The notes under the pieces were generated by a model. It searched no databases. It worked only from the letters and a program-made list of their open reading frames with translations, and was not told the DNA's origin. 64,000 nt of DNA, taken from Proteles cristata cristata. Its lineage: Eukaryota; Chordata; Mammalia; Carnivora; Hyaenidae. Numbering within the stretch: position 1 is the first letter of the stretch; each line of letters starts with the position of its first letter. This document shows, piece after piece, positions 34,713-45,688 of the stretch. A program made the position numbers and the translations under genes. Where the stretch lies: the NCBI GenBank assembly GCA_017311185.1, contig JAESUZ010005115.1, positions 1,674,001-1,738,000 of the forward strand, written 5' to 3'.

Positions 34713-35086
34713 CCAGGGAAATTATAAAGAAACCTGTCTTTGCTGAGATTCTGTGTAGAAAAAAACAAAACAAAAACATAACCCCCCAAAACCCAAAAGC
34801 CAGCCTCTGTGTGTCCCTAGAGTAAGAGAGCATATAACCTATGTATTACAGGAATCCCCAAGCCTCACGATTTACATTAAGATGTTTCTGGGATCATGAT
34901 ACCTCTAAGGCAATCACCAAAAGCAAATACAAAGTTTTCCCTAGAGCGATATTTCACAGCCCATATTGCATTGAAGTCACTCCCACCCTGTCATTGAACA
35001 TGTGTTTGGACTCAAAATTCATAAAGTTCACAGGGGGAAAAAAAAGCAGGGTAAACATATACAATACATGGGAGGATTTGCACATC
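34713..35086. other. Unassigned noncoding sequence
   Basis: A-rich patches with CAAAACAAAAAC near 34770; nothing coding recognised. Confidence 0.5.
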
Positions 35087-35104
35087 AAGAATTCAGGATA
35101 AAAT

Positions 35105-35316
35105 TGGGGCGCCTGGGTGGCTTAGTCGGTTAAGCGTCCGACTTTCGCTTAGGTCATGATCTCGCGGTTCGTGGGTTCGAGCCCCGCGTCGGGCTCTGTG
35201 CTGACTGCCAGCTCAGAGCCTGGAGCCTGTTTCAGTCTGTGACTCCCTCTCTCTCTGACCCTCCCCTGCTCACGCTGTCTCTCTCTCTCTCCTAGAAATA
35301 AATTAAAAAAAAAAAA
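35105..35316 (+). mobile_element. Very young CAN-SINE with intact Pol III boxes
   Basis: Starts GGGGCGCCTGGGTGGC. Box A TGGCTTAGTCGG (35118-35129) and box B GGTTCGAGCCC (35174-35184) are intact, and essentially every head CpG survives. It ends CTCCTAGAAATAAATTAAAA plus an A run. Target-site duplication of 18 bp (35087-35104 and 35317-35334) with one mismatch. This is probably the youngest insertion in the window and may be polymorphic among cats. Confidence 0.99.
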
Positions 35317-35334
35317 AAGAATTCAGAATAAAAT

Positions 35335-35934
35335 GATCTAATGGGAGACCACAAGAAGCTTAAAATGATTAAAGAATAATATGATTAATAATTGAACTGT
35401 AAGAAAAAATAAGGCTCTACGAAAAAAAAAGAATAAACAGATTTGAGAAAGAAGCAAATGTTACGTACTTCTAGAAACAAACAAAAATCATTGATGTGAA
35501 AGTTTGAGGGTTCAGAGATCAGAGTAGACACAGTAGGAGACAGAACTAGTGTCTGGAAGACAAGATTTTAGGATATTAACTAGAATGCAGTCTGCCATCT
35601 TTTTGGGTTTTTTTTCCAGTCTGCCATCTTTTAATAGGGGCTCAAAAAGAAGGGAGAGCATCAATATTCAGTGAGAAAATGTCTGAGAATTTTCCATAGT
35701 TGAAGAAAGACATAGCCCTCAGATTAGAGATTTGCAATGCATCCTGAGCATCAAGAAGAAAGAATGAATACACACCTACGTACTTTGAAGTAAAATAGCA
35801 GACTGAAGAATGAAAGCATTAGGATAGACGTTCTTTTAAGTTACAACTTCACATTTCTGTAACCCTCCAGTCATCTCTCCATTTTGAATTCCCCCTGAAC
35901 CATAAAGCTGAAAGGAAACAGGGATCATCCCCCT
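35335..35934. other. Unassigned noncoding sequence with a local duplication
   Basis: A-rich. Contains a 16-bp direct repeat, CAGTCTGCCATCTTTT, at 35588-35603 and 35617-35632 around 13 bp. Confidence 0.6.
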
Positions 35935-36030
35935 TAAACCTTTTATTTTGTTGAAAGGAAACTGAAGCCAGAGAGGAGGTATGGCTTTCCCAAGATCATT
36001 CCAGAAGCTCAAGTCAATAGAAAACTGGGA
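35935..36030 (-). repeat. MIR fragment
   Basis: GAAAGGAAACTGAAGCCAGAG followed by GCTTTCCCAAGATCATTCC matches a reverse-complement MIR core. Confidence 0.6.
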
Positions 36031-36129
36031 TGATAGCAAAGCCTAACTAAGGCTGTTTCTGGAAGCTCTGAGGCTTTATCTGACTCTCCACGGGTGGTCT
36101 AAGGACAAAGGAGAGAATGCCCCCAGTGG

Positions 36130-36520
36130 GGAAGTGACCAAAATAGACAAGGACAATCTATTAGCATTAAACATTGACTAAATGAGACCCAATATTATCC
36201 TTTAATAAGTCAAGCTGAGAAGTTGAATGCAGGGGCCGGTTTATATGTCAGCACCACAGCAATTATGAATGGACTGATTAATAAGTAAACAAACAAATCC
36301 TAGGAAATCGGGCTTGTTTTAGTGCTTCAAATTCACAATAACACCCTGTTAACATGAACTTCAAGTATTAACACTAATAACCACACTAATCACAGGATGA
36401 AAACTCCAAATTAATTCAAATGCTGCTCAATAGACCATCACTGTGTCCTCCCTGCCGGTTCGTTTTCTATCTGTTCAGATCTCCATGCAGTAATTAAATC
36501 CATTAAAATGTAAAACTAGC
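36130..36520. promoter_or_regulatory. Candidate conserved noncoding element
   Basis: About 390 bp, repeat-free, AT-rich and dense in TAAT/ATTA cores: CTATTAGCATTAAAC, GACTGATTAATAAG, CTAATAACCACACTAATC, CCAAATTAATTC, GTAATTAAATCCATTAAA. Texture typical of deeply conserved developmental enhancers. Conservation untested. Confidence 0.4.
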
Positions 36521-36744
36521 TTTGGTTCTCAGGGGGAAAAATGAAAAAGGAAGTTGAACAGCATCCCTGGGGATGGACCTGTGACTTCCCAGAACTTCGA
36601 TTATATCCAAATTCTTGGCCTTTTTGTTTGTTTGTTTGTTTTCTGCAACAGCAGCTCTCCCTTGCAGAGATCCGGGTGCCAGGCTGAGTCCCAGCATTTC
36701 TTATCAAAATAAAAGACGTGGCTTCACGAAGGGGATGAGCAGAG

Positions 36745-36945
36745 GACTAAGAGAAGACTTAGGCTGACATCCTGGCTCTGCCTCGGAGAGCTGTAAGATC
36801 TTGGTTTAATAAAATGTGTTTTTTCCCTCCGGCCTTCTTTTTCTCTATTTGTGAAGTAGGAATGACATCTGCTCTCCCAGGTGGACTGTAGGAATCGAAA
36901 GCGATGATCAAAGCGAAGGTGCTTTGTGAAGTACATTATCCCCCA
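36745..36945 (+). repeat. MIR element
   Basis: CATCCTGGCTCTGCCTCGG, GCTGTAAGATCTTGGTTTAA, TTCTCTATTTGTGAAGTAGG and GGTGCTTTGTGAAGTAC follow MIR order. Confidence 0.7.
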
Positions 36946-37059
36946 GAATGTTCCGAAGCTCACAGAAACTTCAATTTGTTCTTGAGGTGAGGTGAAGTGT
37001 GGCAACGCAGAGCAGTGTGGGCAAACGAGGTGTATGTATGACTTACGCTGACTTATTAA

Positions 37060-37480
37060 ATGATACATTTTAAGAGAGAATTGAATCATGATTCTCCTAC
37101 AGATGGAAAATGAAGATATGCCAATGATTTTATTTACCTCATGAATTGATGAGGGAACCGGTAGATGTTGCAGTGAATTCAAGCACAAGCTCACAAGGCC
37201 TCATATTTTTAGTCAAACATAGAAAGCTGAAATGAATTGACAAAAAGATGCCAAGTGCTCACAATAATCAATTGTGTCCCATTAGGCTCAATTTGCGTTT
37301 CTGTGGGCAGGAATTATTTGCATTACTATCCATTTCTACAACCTAATTTCTATCTATTATTTCTATCCTTGCCCCGTCAAAGACAAGGGGAATCAGTGCT
37401 AACCTAAGTGGATGAGCTAATCAGGACAACTACTAAATATTAAAGGTTTTCACAACGTTTCCTTAGAGACCCTTGATTGA
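37060..37480. promoter_or_regulatory. Candidate conserved noncoding element
   Basis: Repeat-free block with ATGAATTGATGAGG, an octamer-like ATTTGCAT (37316-37323), CAATAATCAATTG and GAGCTAATCAGG motifs. Regulatory role is inferred from composition only. Confidence 0.35.
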
Positions 37481-37569
37481 AAGAATCTCAAACCTACTTG
37501 AAGTAATTGCTTGAATTTTGGCTTCATGACATGCCAACTGTACAAACCTTAGGTAAGAAGTGGGAAAAC

Positions 37570-37695
37570 TCTGGGCTGGGCTCCAGGATACCTACTCAGC
37601 TGTCCTGTATTGCCATCAAATGTACTGTGTGAGATAACCTTGGCCAAGCTCCCTCCTTTATCCAAGCCTCAGGTTCCTTTTCTGAAAAATGAACC
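37570..37695 (+). repeat. MIR fragment
   Basis: GTGTGAGATAACCTTGGCCA, TTTATCCAAGCCTCAGGTTC and TTTTCTGAAAAATGAACCG form a degraded MIR core. Confidence 0.6.
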
Positions 37696-37941
37696 GTATT
37701 TGACCAGTTGAGTCCTGGCCCACACCAATGAGTATGACTGAAAAGTACTTTCTACAGTTGACACAGTTTTAGCCCCCAAGAGGGCATATGTATTACTTTT
37801 ATTTGACCACTCTGGACAGAGAAAGTAACATCACATGGCCCTCCAAATGATTTACCTCCTAAAATATACTTGTTTAGAAAGACAAACAAAACAGGAATTG
37901 TCCAAGAAAGACAATGGAAAGAGTATTTATGTCCTATACCT

Positions 37942-38263
37942 ATAGTGGTTAATATTATGTCAACTTGGCGGGTGTTTTTGGATGAGTTTTACCTTTAAGC
38001 AGTGAACTTTGTGTAAGCAGTTGAAAGTCTGTATAGCAGAAGAAGACCAGTCTCCTGGAGCAAGAAGAAATTCTATCAAACTGCCTTCAGAATTCATCTG
38101 TACCATCAGCTCTCCTGGATCTGGAAACTGCTTGTCCACACTGCAGATTTTGTACTCACCAGCCTCTATTACTGTGTAAGCCAATTCCTTATAGTAAATC
38201 GGTTTCTCTGTATATACATATCCCCTTATAGGTTCTGCTTTTCTGGAGAATTCTGACTAATCC
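37942..38263 (+). mobile_element. MLT1-type solo LTR (ERVL-MaLR relic)
   Basis: Starts GTTAATATTATGTCAACTTG, continues GGTGTTTTTGGATGAG. It ends with GTAAGCCAATTCCTTATAGT, GGTTCTGCTTTTCTGGAGAA and TTCTGACTAATCC, which is the MLT1 LTR order. About 320 bp with internal deletions. No internal proviral sequence, primer-binding site or coding remnant is adjacent, so it is a solo or fragmentary LTR. MaLR elements are ancient and immobile. Confidence 0.85.
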
Positions 38264-38689
38264 ACTAGCTCTTACTCAAATGGGAGTCTCTATAGAGGTA
38301 GAAAGCCTTTGGAAGGAACCTTCCAATGAGAGCCTGGAAATCCTGGTTTGTGGGAGAAAGCAAGGCCTGGTCAGTGTCCCCTGTGGCATGGAGGGCATCC
38401 TCAGAACCTGGCATTCCCAGTGAGAGGTTTCAACTCTGATTCAGAACTACCACCCCCTCTCCAGGGCAGGAGTCATATTGACAGACATTGCTGGCTTTCC
38501 TATCAAAGGAGCCATGAGAAAATGTTGGGGAATGTAAGGACTGGAGGGAGATGACAGTTTCCCTGTCATTCTGTCATGTTATACCCATGACAGAAAGCTC
38601 TGGGGAGGGAGAAACAGACTCTTAAGAAAAGGCTTGTTCTAACCTTTGTTGAGACTCCAAAGGAAGACATAGTTGCAATGTTGTGCTAT
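38264..38689. other. Unassigned noncoding sequence
   Basis: Nothing recognised; 68-codon frame at 38348-38554 unsupported. Confidence 0.5.
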
Positions 38690-38880
38690 CACTTAACTAA
38701 GTCTGGCCAATATGCCAGGCACTATACTAAGTGCACTTTACATAAATTTTCATATATGATCATATCAACTATGCTGAATATAAAGATATTATCCTCATTC
38801 AACAGATATGCTCAGTGAGGGCAAGTAATTTACCCTATGTCACCCAACCCCTAGGAAAGCATAAGATAGATCCCTAAGGA
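38690..38880 (-). repeat. MIR element (extended)
   Basis: ATATGCCAGGCACTATACTA, AAAGATATTATCCTCATTCA, CAGTGAGGGCAAGTAATTTA and CCTATGTCACCCAAC follow reverse-complement MIR order. Confidence 0.75.
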
Positions 38881-39604
38881 AAGTGTATGGCCCCAAATCA
38901 AGGACCAGTGAGGGAGAAAGTAAAGACAGTCAGTGAGCACAGGAGCTCAGGAGAAGAGGGAGGACAGCAGGAGATTTGGGAAGGGGGTTGGGCAGGCAAG
39001 CAGCTGCCTGAGAATGGTTTGGATGGGGGACAGGATCTCCACCTGTTCCCCCCAAAGCTGCTGTGTGCTCATTTGTACACTTTGTACACTTTGCTGGCAA
39101 TTGGTGGTCACTGGCAACATGGCACCTCCTCCTGATTAAATCTTATTAGAGTCAGCTGGGGAAGGAGTTATGGTTGGCAGGACACAGTTCACCCAGCTCC
39201 AGTACTACCCAAGAACAGAGGCCATTTACTGGTTATTGATGAGTTTCATTTGCTAACAATTGGATCCCATTTCAGAGAGTCTGGGGAGCCACCAATGCAA
39301 GCTCACATTTACACATGCCCATATTTCCCGGGGGAGCACCTTGGAGATGCTAAGTGAGGCATGTGATAGAGAATGGATTACAGGCAAAAGAATTACCTCC
39401 ATGATGCCTGGCATGAAGAATAGTACAGGGATAGGTGTGGTCGGGACAATGGGTTGGGGACTTCCAGCTCTGCCATCTTGAAGCATGCAGGCTTGGATGA
39501 ATGGCTTCAATTTTCTGAGCTTCTGAAAATGGAGATGTTACCGTAGGCCTCAAAGGAGGACCAAATGAGTGTGCAAATGTGAAGAGTTTTGTACACTTGA
39601 AAGC
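38881..39604. other. Unassigned noncoding sequence
   Basis: A short duplication TTTGTACACTTTGTACAC near 39073. Overlapping frames of 68-88 codons on both strands have no motifs. Confidence 0.5.
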
Positions 39605-39945
39605 AAGGGTCAGCAACCTTTCTCTGTAAAGGGTCAGATAGTAAATAACTCAAACTTAGTGGGTCACACAGACTCTTGCAGCTACTCTGCTATTGTAGTA
39701 TGAAGGCGATTATAGACCATACATAAAAAAATGCGTATGGCTGTGTTCTGATAAAACTTTGTTTAGAGATGCTGAAATTTAAACTCCATAGAATTTTCCT
39801 TTGCCATGAAATATTATTCCTCTCTTCATTTTTTCAACCATTTAAAATTCAAAAAAAAACAAAAAAAAGGTCTTAGCTCTAGGCCAGACAAAAAGAGAAA
39901 GCAGGACAGATTTGGCCATGGAGCCACTGACTGCCACCCTGTGCC
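39605..39945 (+). repeat. hAT-Charlie-type DNA transposon relic
   Basis: AAGGGTCAGCAACCTTTCTC, TGTAAAGGGTCAGATAGTAA, CGATTATAGACCATAC, ATGGCTGTGTTCTGATAAAA and a GACAGATTTGGCCATGG end follow the order of a common non-autonomous mammalian hAT element ('cggcaaactttttctgtaaagggccagatag'). The middle contains about 100 bp of extra sequence. Subfamily uncertain. Confidence 0.75.
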
Positions 39946-40129
39946 TTAAAGGGCTGTGTAAATGTAGAAAGCACAGTAGGGGAAGGAGTTTTGCAAAAAG
40001 TTAAAGAAGACTGTATTTTTTCTATATTAATGTGAGGCTTTTGAAAAGGAATTACTTACTAGGCTTTGTGGGAATACCATGAAGGGATTAGTAATCTGGA
40101 GACGAGGCCCTTGTAGGCTGGGCCAACCA

Positions 40130-40270
40130 GGGAAGAGATTCATGGAAGGTGGGGCATTTGGTTTAAACTGAAGGAGGAGTGGGATTGCAATAGGGCGGGG
40201 CCAAGATAAAAGGACAGGTATTTAAGGAGGAAAGGAAGAGTAAAGGCACTGAGGAGAAAGAAGGATAATT
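40130..40270 (+). repeat. L2-like ancient repeat fragment
   Basis: GGAAGGTGGGGCATTTGG then AAACTGAAGGAGGAGTGGG and GAGTAAAGGCACTGAGG resemble the same repeat family as 17335-18250. Tentative. Confidence 0.35.
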
Positions 40271-40539
40271 GAAAGACCAGGAGACAGAGGAATGCCGTGT
40301 AACTGGCAAGGTCAAGACTCCAGTCTGAGGCTCTTGGCTCTTTGCACATCCTAGATACCTGGTAAATTGTGTGGACCAATGGAAAATCTAGGAGCATCCA
40401 GCTCTAGGAGAACTTTCTGTCAGATTTTTGTCCCTTTTGGTCAGGACTTCACGTCAGGTAGCAAGACATTCCAGTGGAAGTTATTAAAAGTAACTGAAGA
40501 ACCGACATGACAGAAAAAGTAATGAAGTAACAATACCCT

Positions 40540-40670
40540 TTAATTGAGCACACAATCGCACATTAGGTATTCCGCAAACACTATCTCACTTGGGACGCAT
40601 AATAATCCTTTGGAGGTCTCGTTTTCCACATTATCCCCATTTAAAGATGAGAACACTAAGAAAAGGTGAG
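40540..40670 (-). repeat. MIR fragment
   Basis: TAATTGAGCACACAATCGC, CATTATCCCCATTTAAAGAT and GAGAACACTAAGAAAAGGTG match a reverse-complement MIR. Confidence 0.65.
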
Positions 40671-42270
40671 AGAATGTTCCACGGGGCTTAGTACTCATCC
40701 TTAATAACAGCAAAGATTTGTGTGTTATCTTCCAAAGACTCTTGGCAGGGACTGAGGGAAACATGGGGAGTAATGACCTTAGGACTGTGGTCAGTGACCT
40801 TGAAGGTGGATGGATGCATGTCATGGGTGAGACAGCCAGTGCCTCAAGGGAAGAACACAAAGGTGATGTGGATGTAGATGACCCAAAACCAGCGTGACTG
40901 CGGTAGCTGCGGACTTTTGACATCTATTGGTAAGCATGGAGTGGTTCACAAGACTGTTTACAGATATCTTGCTGGGGAAGACATGCTCTGGCAGGAGTCA
41001 TAATGGCAGCAGCATGGGGGTTGGAATAATTTAATAACATTTTCATCTCTCCCACGAGCTCTTAGACGAAAACAAAGAAGCAGGTGAGAAGAGGAAGTTG
41101 AGAGTTATTTGCGCTTTGCTAATGGGCCTTTAATCAACAGACCCCCACTTACCACCAGCAGCAGCCGATTCCTGCAATCTGGGAAGTCTGTGTACTCACA
41201 AAGGGCCCATTCAAATGCCATGGAGGCTGGCACAAAGAAGCAATCAGACAAGCCCCGGCTTCTCCATAGCGCCACACCTGCACCTGTTTTCACAGCAGGA
41301 ACTTCTTCATCAGCCTTAGAAACTTACAAAAGGGAAGAGGTTGTCTATAATCAGTTCTTTTCCAACCAGCCTTTGGGGGAAGAGATATATAAGCCAATAT
41401 CAAAAGCTAATTGTCCTCTTTCTCCCCATGTGGGTCCGGACAGCTACAGGTCTACCACGGGGCGTCGACATGACTGAACCCCTTGGACTGTGACCCATCT
41501 CCAGCTGTGAGGGTGGGGGTAGAGGTGGTAATGATGGCTATAGCTGGCCAGGGGGTGGGAGATGCGTTAGCTTCCTCCCCACCACGGTTGGGGAGAATGC
41601 ATGAGCTAGCTCGTCAGGTGCGGACGGAGGATGAATGCTTTTTTGATTGCTATAATTGCGGCAAATTGGATGCTTGAGAGTGCCTCTTTAACAAGAAGAA
41701 TCTCATGGATGAGACGTAGGGAAGAGGCCCCTCTTCGGATCCCTCTCCTTTGTCCCATGTGTATGAGATAATTCCCCAGCCATTACGGATTATGAATGGG
41801 CTGCTAATTTTAGTTGTGCAAGCCAAACAAAGACCCTGGTTGGTAGATCCGGAAGGTGATTCATCTGATATGATGTTTGTATAGTGGAAGCTGAAGGTCT
41901 TGCTAGGCACCCCTGATCATTTCAAACTTTCCATCCAAAGAGCTGGAGAATTTCTTAAGTGACCATGTCAGCACTAGCATACAAACATGAACTCCAGTAC
42001 CTTCTTTTCCACTCACGGTCTTTCCGTCTTGGCAGCACTGGGTATTTTGAGTGTGAGTGTCCTCTTTTCGTTCTTAATTGGGAGGAATCACAAAGGCGAC
42101 AGTGAAGCCAAAGTCGGTGAAAGACTCAAAGTAAAAGTCTCAGAGACGCAACATAAACCAGGTCTGGTGGTCTTTGAAAGCCTCTGGGAGAACCATCAAG
42201 AGGTAAGAGGATTTGGGAACCCGAGTGGAATAGAAGTTCGGGAACTTTCGAAGAAAGTTTAGGGTGACTA
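40671..42270. other. Unassigned sequence with three plus-strand open frames and mild CpG enrichment
   Basis: Plus frames at 41109-41477 (122 codons), 41483-41677 (64) and 41987-42262 (91) lie in series. The last begins with a Ser-rich stretch then a hydrophobic segment (LSVLAALGILSVSVLFSFLI) and a basic tail. None is recognised, and no splice or polyadenylation signal links them. CpGs cluster at 41400-41640 (GGGGCGTCGAC, GTGCGGACGG). A degraded unassigned repeat or lncRNA exon is as likely as a gene. Confidence 0.35.
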
Positions 42271-42285
42271 GAAAGCCCTGTTTCC

Positions 42286-42514
42286 GGGGCGCCTGGGTGG
42301 CTTAGTCGGTTAAGCGTCCGACTTTCACTTAAGTCATGATCTCGCGGTTCGTGGGTTCAAGCCCCACGTCGGGCTCTGTGCTGACTGCCAGCTCGGAGCC
42401 TGGAGCCTGTTTCAGTCTGTGACTCCCTCTCTCTCTGACCCTCCCCTGCTCACGCTGTCTCTCTCTCTCCTAGAAACAAATAAAAAATATTAAAAAAAAT
42501 AAATAAATAAAAAT
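42286..42514 (+). mobile_element. Young CAN-SINE
   Basis: GGGGCGCCTGGGTGGCTTAG head and CTCCTAGAAACAAATAAAAA tail. Target-site duplication GAAAGCCCTGTTTCC (42271-42285) versus GAAAGCCCCGTTTCC (42515-42529). A few CpG decays (TTTCACTTAAG, CCCCACGTC) make it slightly older than the 35105 copy. Confidence 0.98.
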
Positions 42515-42529
42515 GAAAGCCCCGTTTCC

Positions 42530-43959
42530 TTGGATTGCCTTGTTTATTGTTTGTGAGTGGTTCTGGCTTGTGGGGCTGAGTGCTGCAGGCTTGGTGCTTT
42601 TTTTTTTTTTTTTTTAAGTCCTCCATAATAGCCAAGAGAATATTATACTTCGCTGGCTTTACTTACTTGCTCTTTCCCTTCAGTAACTCACTCTATTTTG
42701 TTGGGCCTTAAGGTGACCAACATACCCCCGTTTGCCGGACACTTCACAGTTGCAGCACTGGAAGTCTTGCGTCCTGGGACACCCTCAGTTCCAGAAAAAC
42801 CCATAAGCCCTACTTTCCCAGGGTGAGGTACGAAGGGATAAGTGTGGAGAAGTAAGAGTCAGACATGATGAATTTGGGCGATTAGGCAAAAGGCCCGGAT
42901 ATTATCTTGATAACCCATTTTACATCAAGCTCTGTCTAAACATTGCCATTGTCCTCTCTTGCAGCCTTGACTGTACTTACTGATGCAGTTGTCTTCTCTG
43001 TGAGCAGGTTCAGAGTGAGGTCTCCTACCTGTCCGGGGCTGGAATATCTGACACCGAGAAGGTCCTCAGTTCATGTCTTATTGAAGTAAATCCATCACCC
43101 CTTGGGGCTTCTGTGGATGGCTCCAGAGACCATTCAAATGGATCCCCTCTTAAGATCATTGTGATAGCCAGGAGGCTTGAAGAGTATAGATAGAAAACAA
43201 TAGGTCCAGGCCCTTCTCAATCTTCTCCTACAAATTTGTGTGTGACTTTGAATAAATGACTTTCCTTCTCTGTTGCAGTGTTCTGATGAGTAGTAAGAGA
43301 AATTGATAATGTGGCGGGCTTGCACTATATCCATGTAGCTACGCTGGAACTATAAATCCCATAGTTCCCTTCTCTGTACGGTTTCAAGTTAGAGTTGGCC
43401 ACAAGTCGGTGTTCCAAATGAGGATCATGTGAGCTTTGGAAGGGGAACATGAAGGAAGGTCAGTTTATACTTTTGTACTCTGAAAGTCGATGAGGGCAGG
43501 CCCTGCTTCAGTTCATGCACATCGTCACCAATCTCCTAGCTTACCTGATTGCCATTGGGTAGAGTTGGGCCTTCAGCTCCTCTGGCTCCTGCAAAATCCC
43601 CTCCTTCAACTCCTCTGAACCACGGACCAGGTGTGGGTGCTCCTGTGTGAGGTGGGGAGCCAGCTCACCTTGTAGGCCAGCAGCAGCATCGAGATTGAAG
43701 GAGGGGAGAGAGACACCATTGCATCTAATGATTACAGACTCTCGTCTGTGCTTGGTATCTTTCCTTTATGTCTATTTCCTTCTATATTTCTAGCCCTGAA
43801 GACTTCAGGCCCAACACCAAATACAGAAATTATAGACTTAAGTAGCCAACATAATCAGCTCCCACAATTGCATATGGTCTACTCCTTGTCATATAGCTCT
43901 TATTCTATCCCATGTAAAGCAGTTCTACTTCTCTGGATCCTGAATGATACACATAATAT
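42530..43959. other. Unassigned noncoding sequence
   Basis: Contains a 20-T run at about 42597-42616. The 43740-43955 stretch ends CTTCTCTGGATCCTGAATGA, reminiscent of an LTR end, but I cannot name it. The 72-codon frame at 43748-43966 lies in this stretch. Confidence 0.45.
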
Positions 43960-44212
43960 TTATTGAATGCTTCCTATGTGTTAGGCACCTTCTCAATGGT
44001 TTCCCTGTATTAACTGACTTGAACTTCACAAAACTTCATGTGATGTAGGTACCATCCTATTTTATACTATCTTCCTTTCATAGATGGAAAAAACATAGAG
44101 AATTTAGATAACTTAGCCCGAATCATACAGCTTGTCAGAGGCCGATCCAGGATTTGAACTCTTGACAGTTTGCTGGAGTCTGTGCCTTTACTTGCTACGT
44201 GATACTGTGTCA
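43960..44212 (-). repeat. MIR element (extended)
   Basis: TATTGAATGCTTCCTATGTG, TTAGGCACCTTCTCAATGG, TTTCATAGATGGAAAAAAC, CATACAGCTTGTCAGAGG and CCAGGATTTGAACTC are a full reverse-complement MIR series. Confidence 0.85.
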
Positions 44213-44348
44213 TTTGCGGAATGAAAAATTGTTCTAGATAACTTTGAATTTGTTTCTGGTCTCAGCACTCTATAAAATTGGTTCTGTGTTGAATGTTAAA
44301 CTCCCAGAATAGGATATCACTTTTAAAATGCAAGAATCATCTATGAAG

Positions 44349-44556
44349 AGGGGCGCCTGGGTTACTCAGTCGGTTAAGCGTCCAATTGTTGGTTTTGGCT
44401 CAGGTCATGATCTCATGGTTCATGAGTTCAAGCCCTGCATCAGGTTCTGTGCTGACAGCATGGAGCCTGGTTGGGATTCTCTCCCTCTACCTCTCTCTCT
44501 ATCCTTCCCATGCTCTCTTTCTCTCAAAATAAATCGACTTAAAAAAAGTTTTTAAA
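44349..44556 (+). mobile_element. CAN-SINE, medium age
   Basis: GGGGCGCCTGGGTTACTCAG head, GCATCAGGTTCTGTGC body, TCTCAAAATAAATCG tail. Imperfect target-site duplication AAGAATCATCTATGAAG (44332-44348) versus AAGAACCATCTATGTAG (about 44557-44573). Confidence 0.96.
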
Positions 44557-44569
44557 AGAACCATCTATG

Positions 44570-44735
44570 TAGGAATCACCTGAAAAACTGGTTCAAACAC
44601 AGATCCCCGGAACCCCATGGGTCTGTGGGGTGGAGGGGTGGTGATGGTGGAGGGAGGGGTGATTCCTGCACACTTAAAGGTTTTTCTGGTGATTTTGATG
44701 TACACTGAAATTTGAGAATCACTTAGTGCCCTAGA
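44570..44735 (+). repeat. hAT-Charlie MITE (MER5-type)
   Basis: TGTAGGAATCACCTGAAAAA, GGTTCAAACACAGATCCCCG, GGTGATTTTGATGTACAC-like text and TGAAATTTGAGAATCACTTA. The left end is probably displaced by the SINE insertion. Confidence 0.65.
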
Positions 44736-44770
44736 AGAATAACAGAAATACAAAAAGAGTGTGCTCACTT

Positions 44771-44798
44771 GCATGCGTGCGTGTGTGTGTGTGTGTGT
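44771..44798. repeat. (TG)n microsatellite
   Basis: GCATGCGTGCG then about nine TG units. Confidence 0.93.
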
Positions 44799-45660
44799 TA
44801 AGCAGGGAAAAGCTGAAGTGAGTCCATTTAGAGGTGGCTTCTCCTGCAGGTTTGCGATTAGGTGGAGGCTGTGCTGAGCCTCAGTGCTCTAATCAAAAAG
44901 GCACACCCAATGGAATTGGTGGTATCAGAAAGCTCTGGAAGGATCTGCTTCTGATCCTCCAAGAAGTGCCTCTAAAAACAGCTCCAGAGAGCTCTTCGGT
45001 GAGATAGACGGTCACCATCTTGCCCTATGCCGCTACCAGGAAGCAATTAGAATGGCAGCAGATACGGGGGCAGCGGTGCCATTTGCCTCCTGCCTTTCTG
45101 CCCGGCCCTCTGTTGTCTGCCCGGAAGTGTTAATGAGTAGTGTCTCCCTCCCCTCTCCATGGGCTTGTCTGTCATTTATCCTCCCTTGGGAAGTCAGAGT
45201 CACGCTGGCTGGAGATGAGTGGAAGTTCACCGGAGTGATCCTGTTTATTACCAGTATCTGGGACCCAGGCACCCAAGGCAGGGCAGGCCAAGATTGCACA
45301 AATTGGGGTTAGGAGAAGGCATGACCATGGAAAACCTCCTCACCACCGCTTTGCGTGCGGTCCTCTTTAGCAGGCATGTGGTGCTGATAATGAAGGCCTC
45401 CTCCCCCCAGTGATGCTGGCCTCAGGACACCAGCATCTTGCTGCAAACCAGTGAGCAGGCTCCCTCAGGCCTGAGATGGTCCCTCCTATGAGGAAATTAC
45501 TTAAAAGTTTGCAAAGGGCTTTCCTGTGTGCTGTTTCATTTGAGCTTCGTCCTACCAATTTTGGAATGAATACCTTAAGGAACTTAGAACTTGACTGGAG
45601 AAAATGTTAATAATTAATCAGTTCTATCTTTCTTACGAAACCTCTCTGACCCAATGTGTA
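44799..45660. other. Unassigned, repeat-free noncoding sequence
   Basis: 44820-45300 has no named repeat and could be conserved noncoding sequence (GCTCTAATCAAAAAGGCAC, GGTTTGCGATTAGGTGG). Overlapping 86- and 88-codon frames on opposite strands lack motifs. Confidence 0.45.
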
Positions 45661-45688
45661 CTTTTTAAAAGATATCTTTCAATGCCAG

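Noticed and set aside
35118..35184. tRNA-like boxes that might suggest a tRNA gene
   Set aside because: They lie within the head of a CAN-SINE with CT region, A tail and target-site duplication; no cloverleaf gene stands alone.
41640..41677. CYNCGK peptide at the end of a short frame, resembling the start of a retroviral-type zinc knuckle
   Set aside because: Only the first C-x2-C half is present; the His and last Cys are missing, a stop follows at once, and no other gag-like sequence surrounds it.
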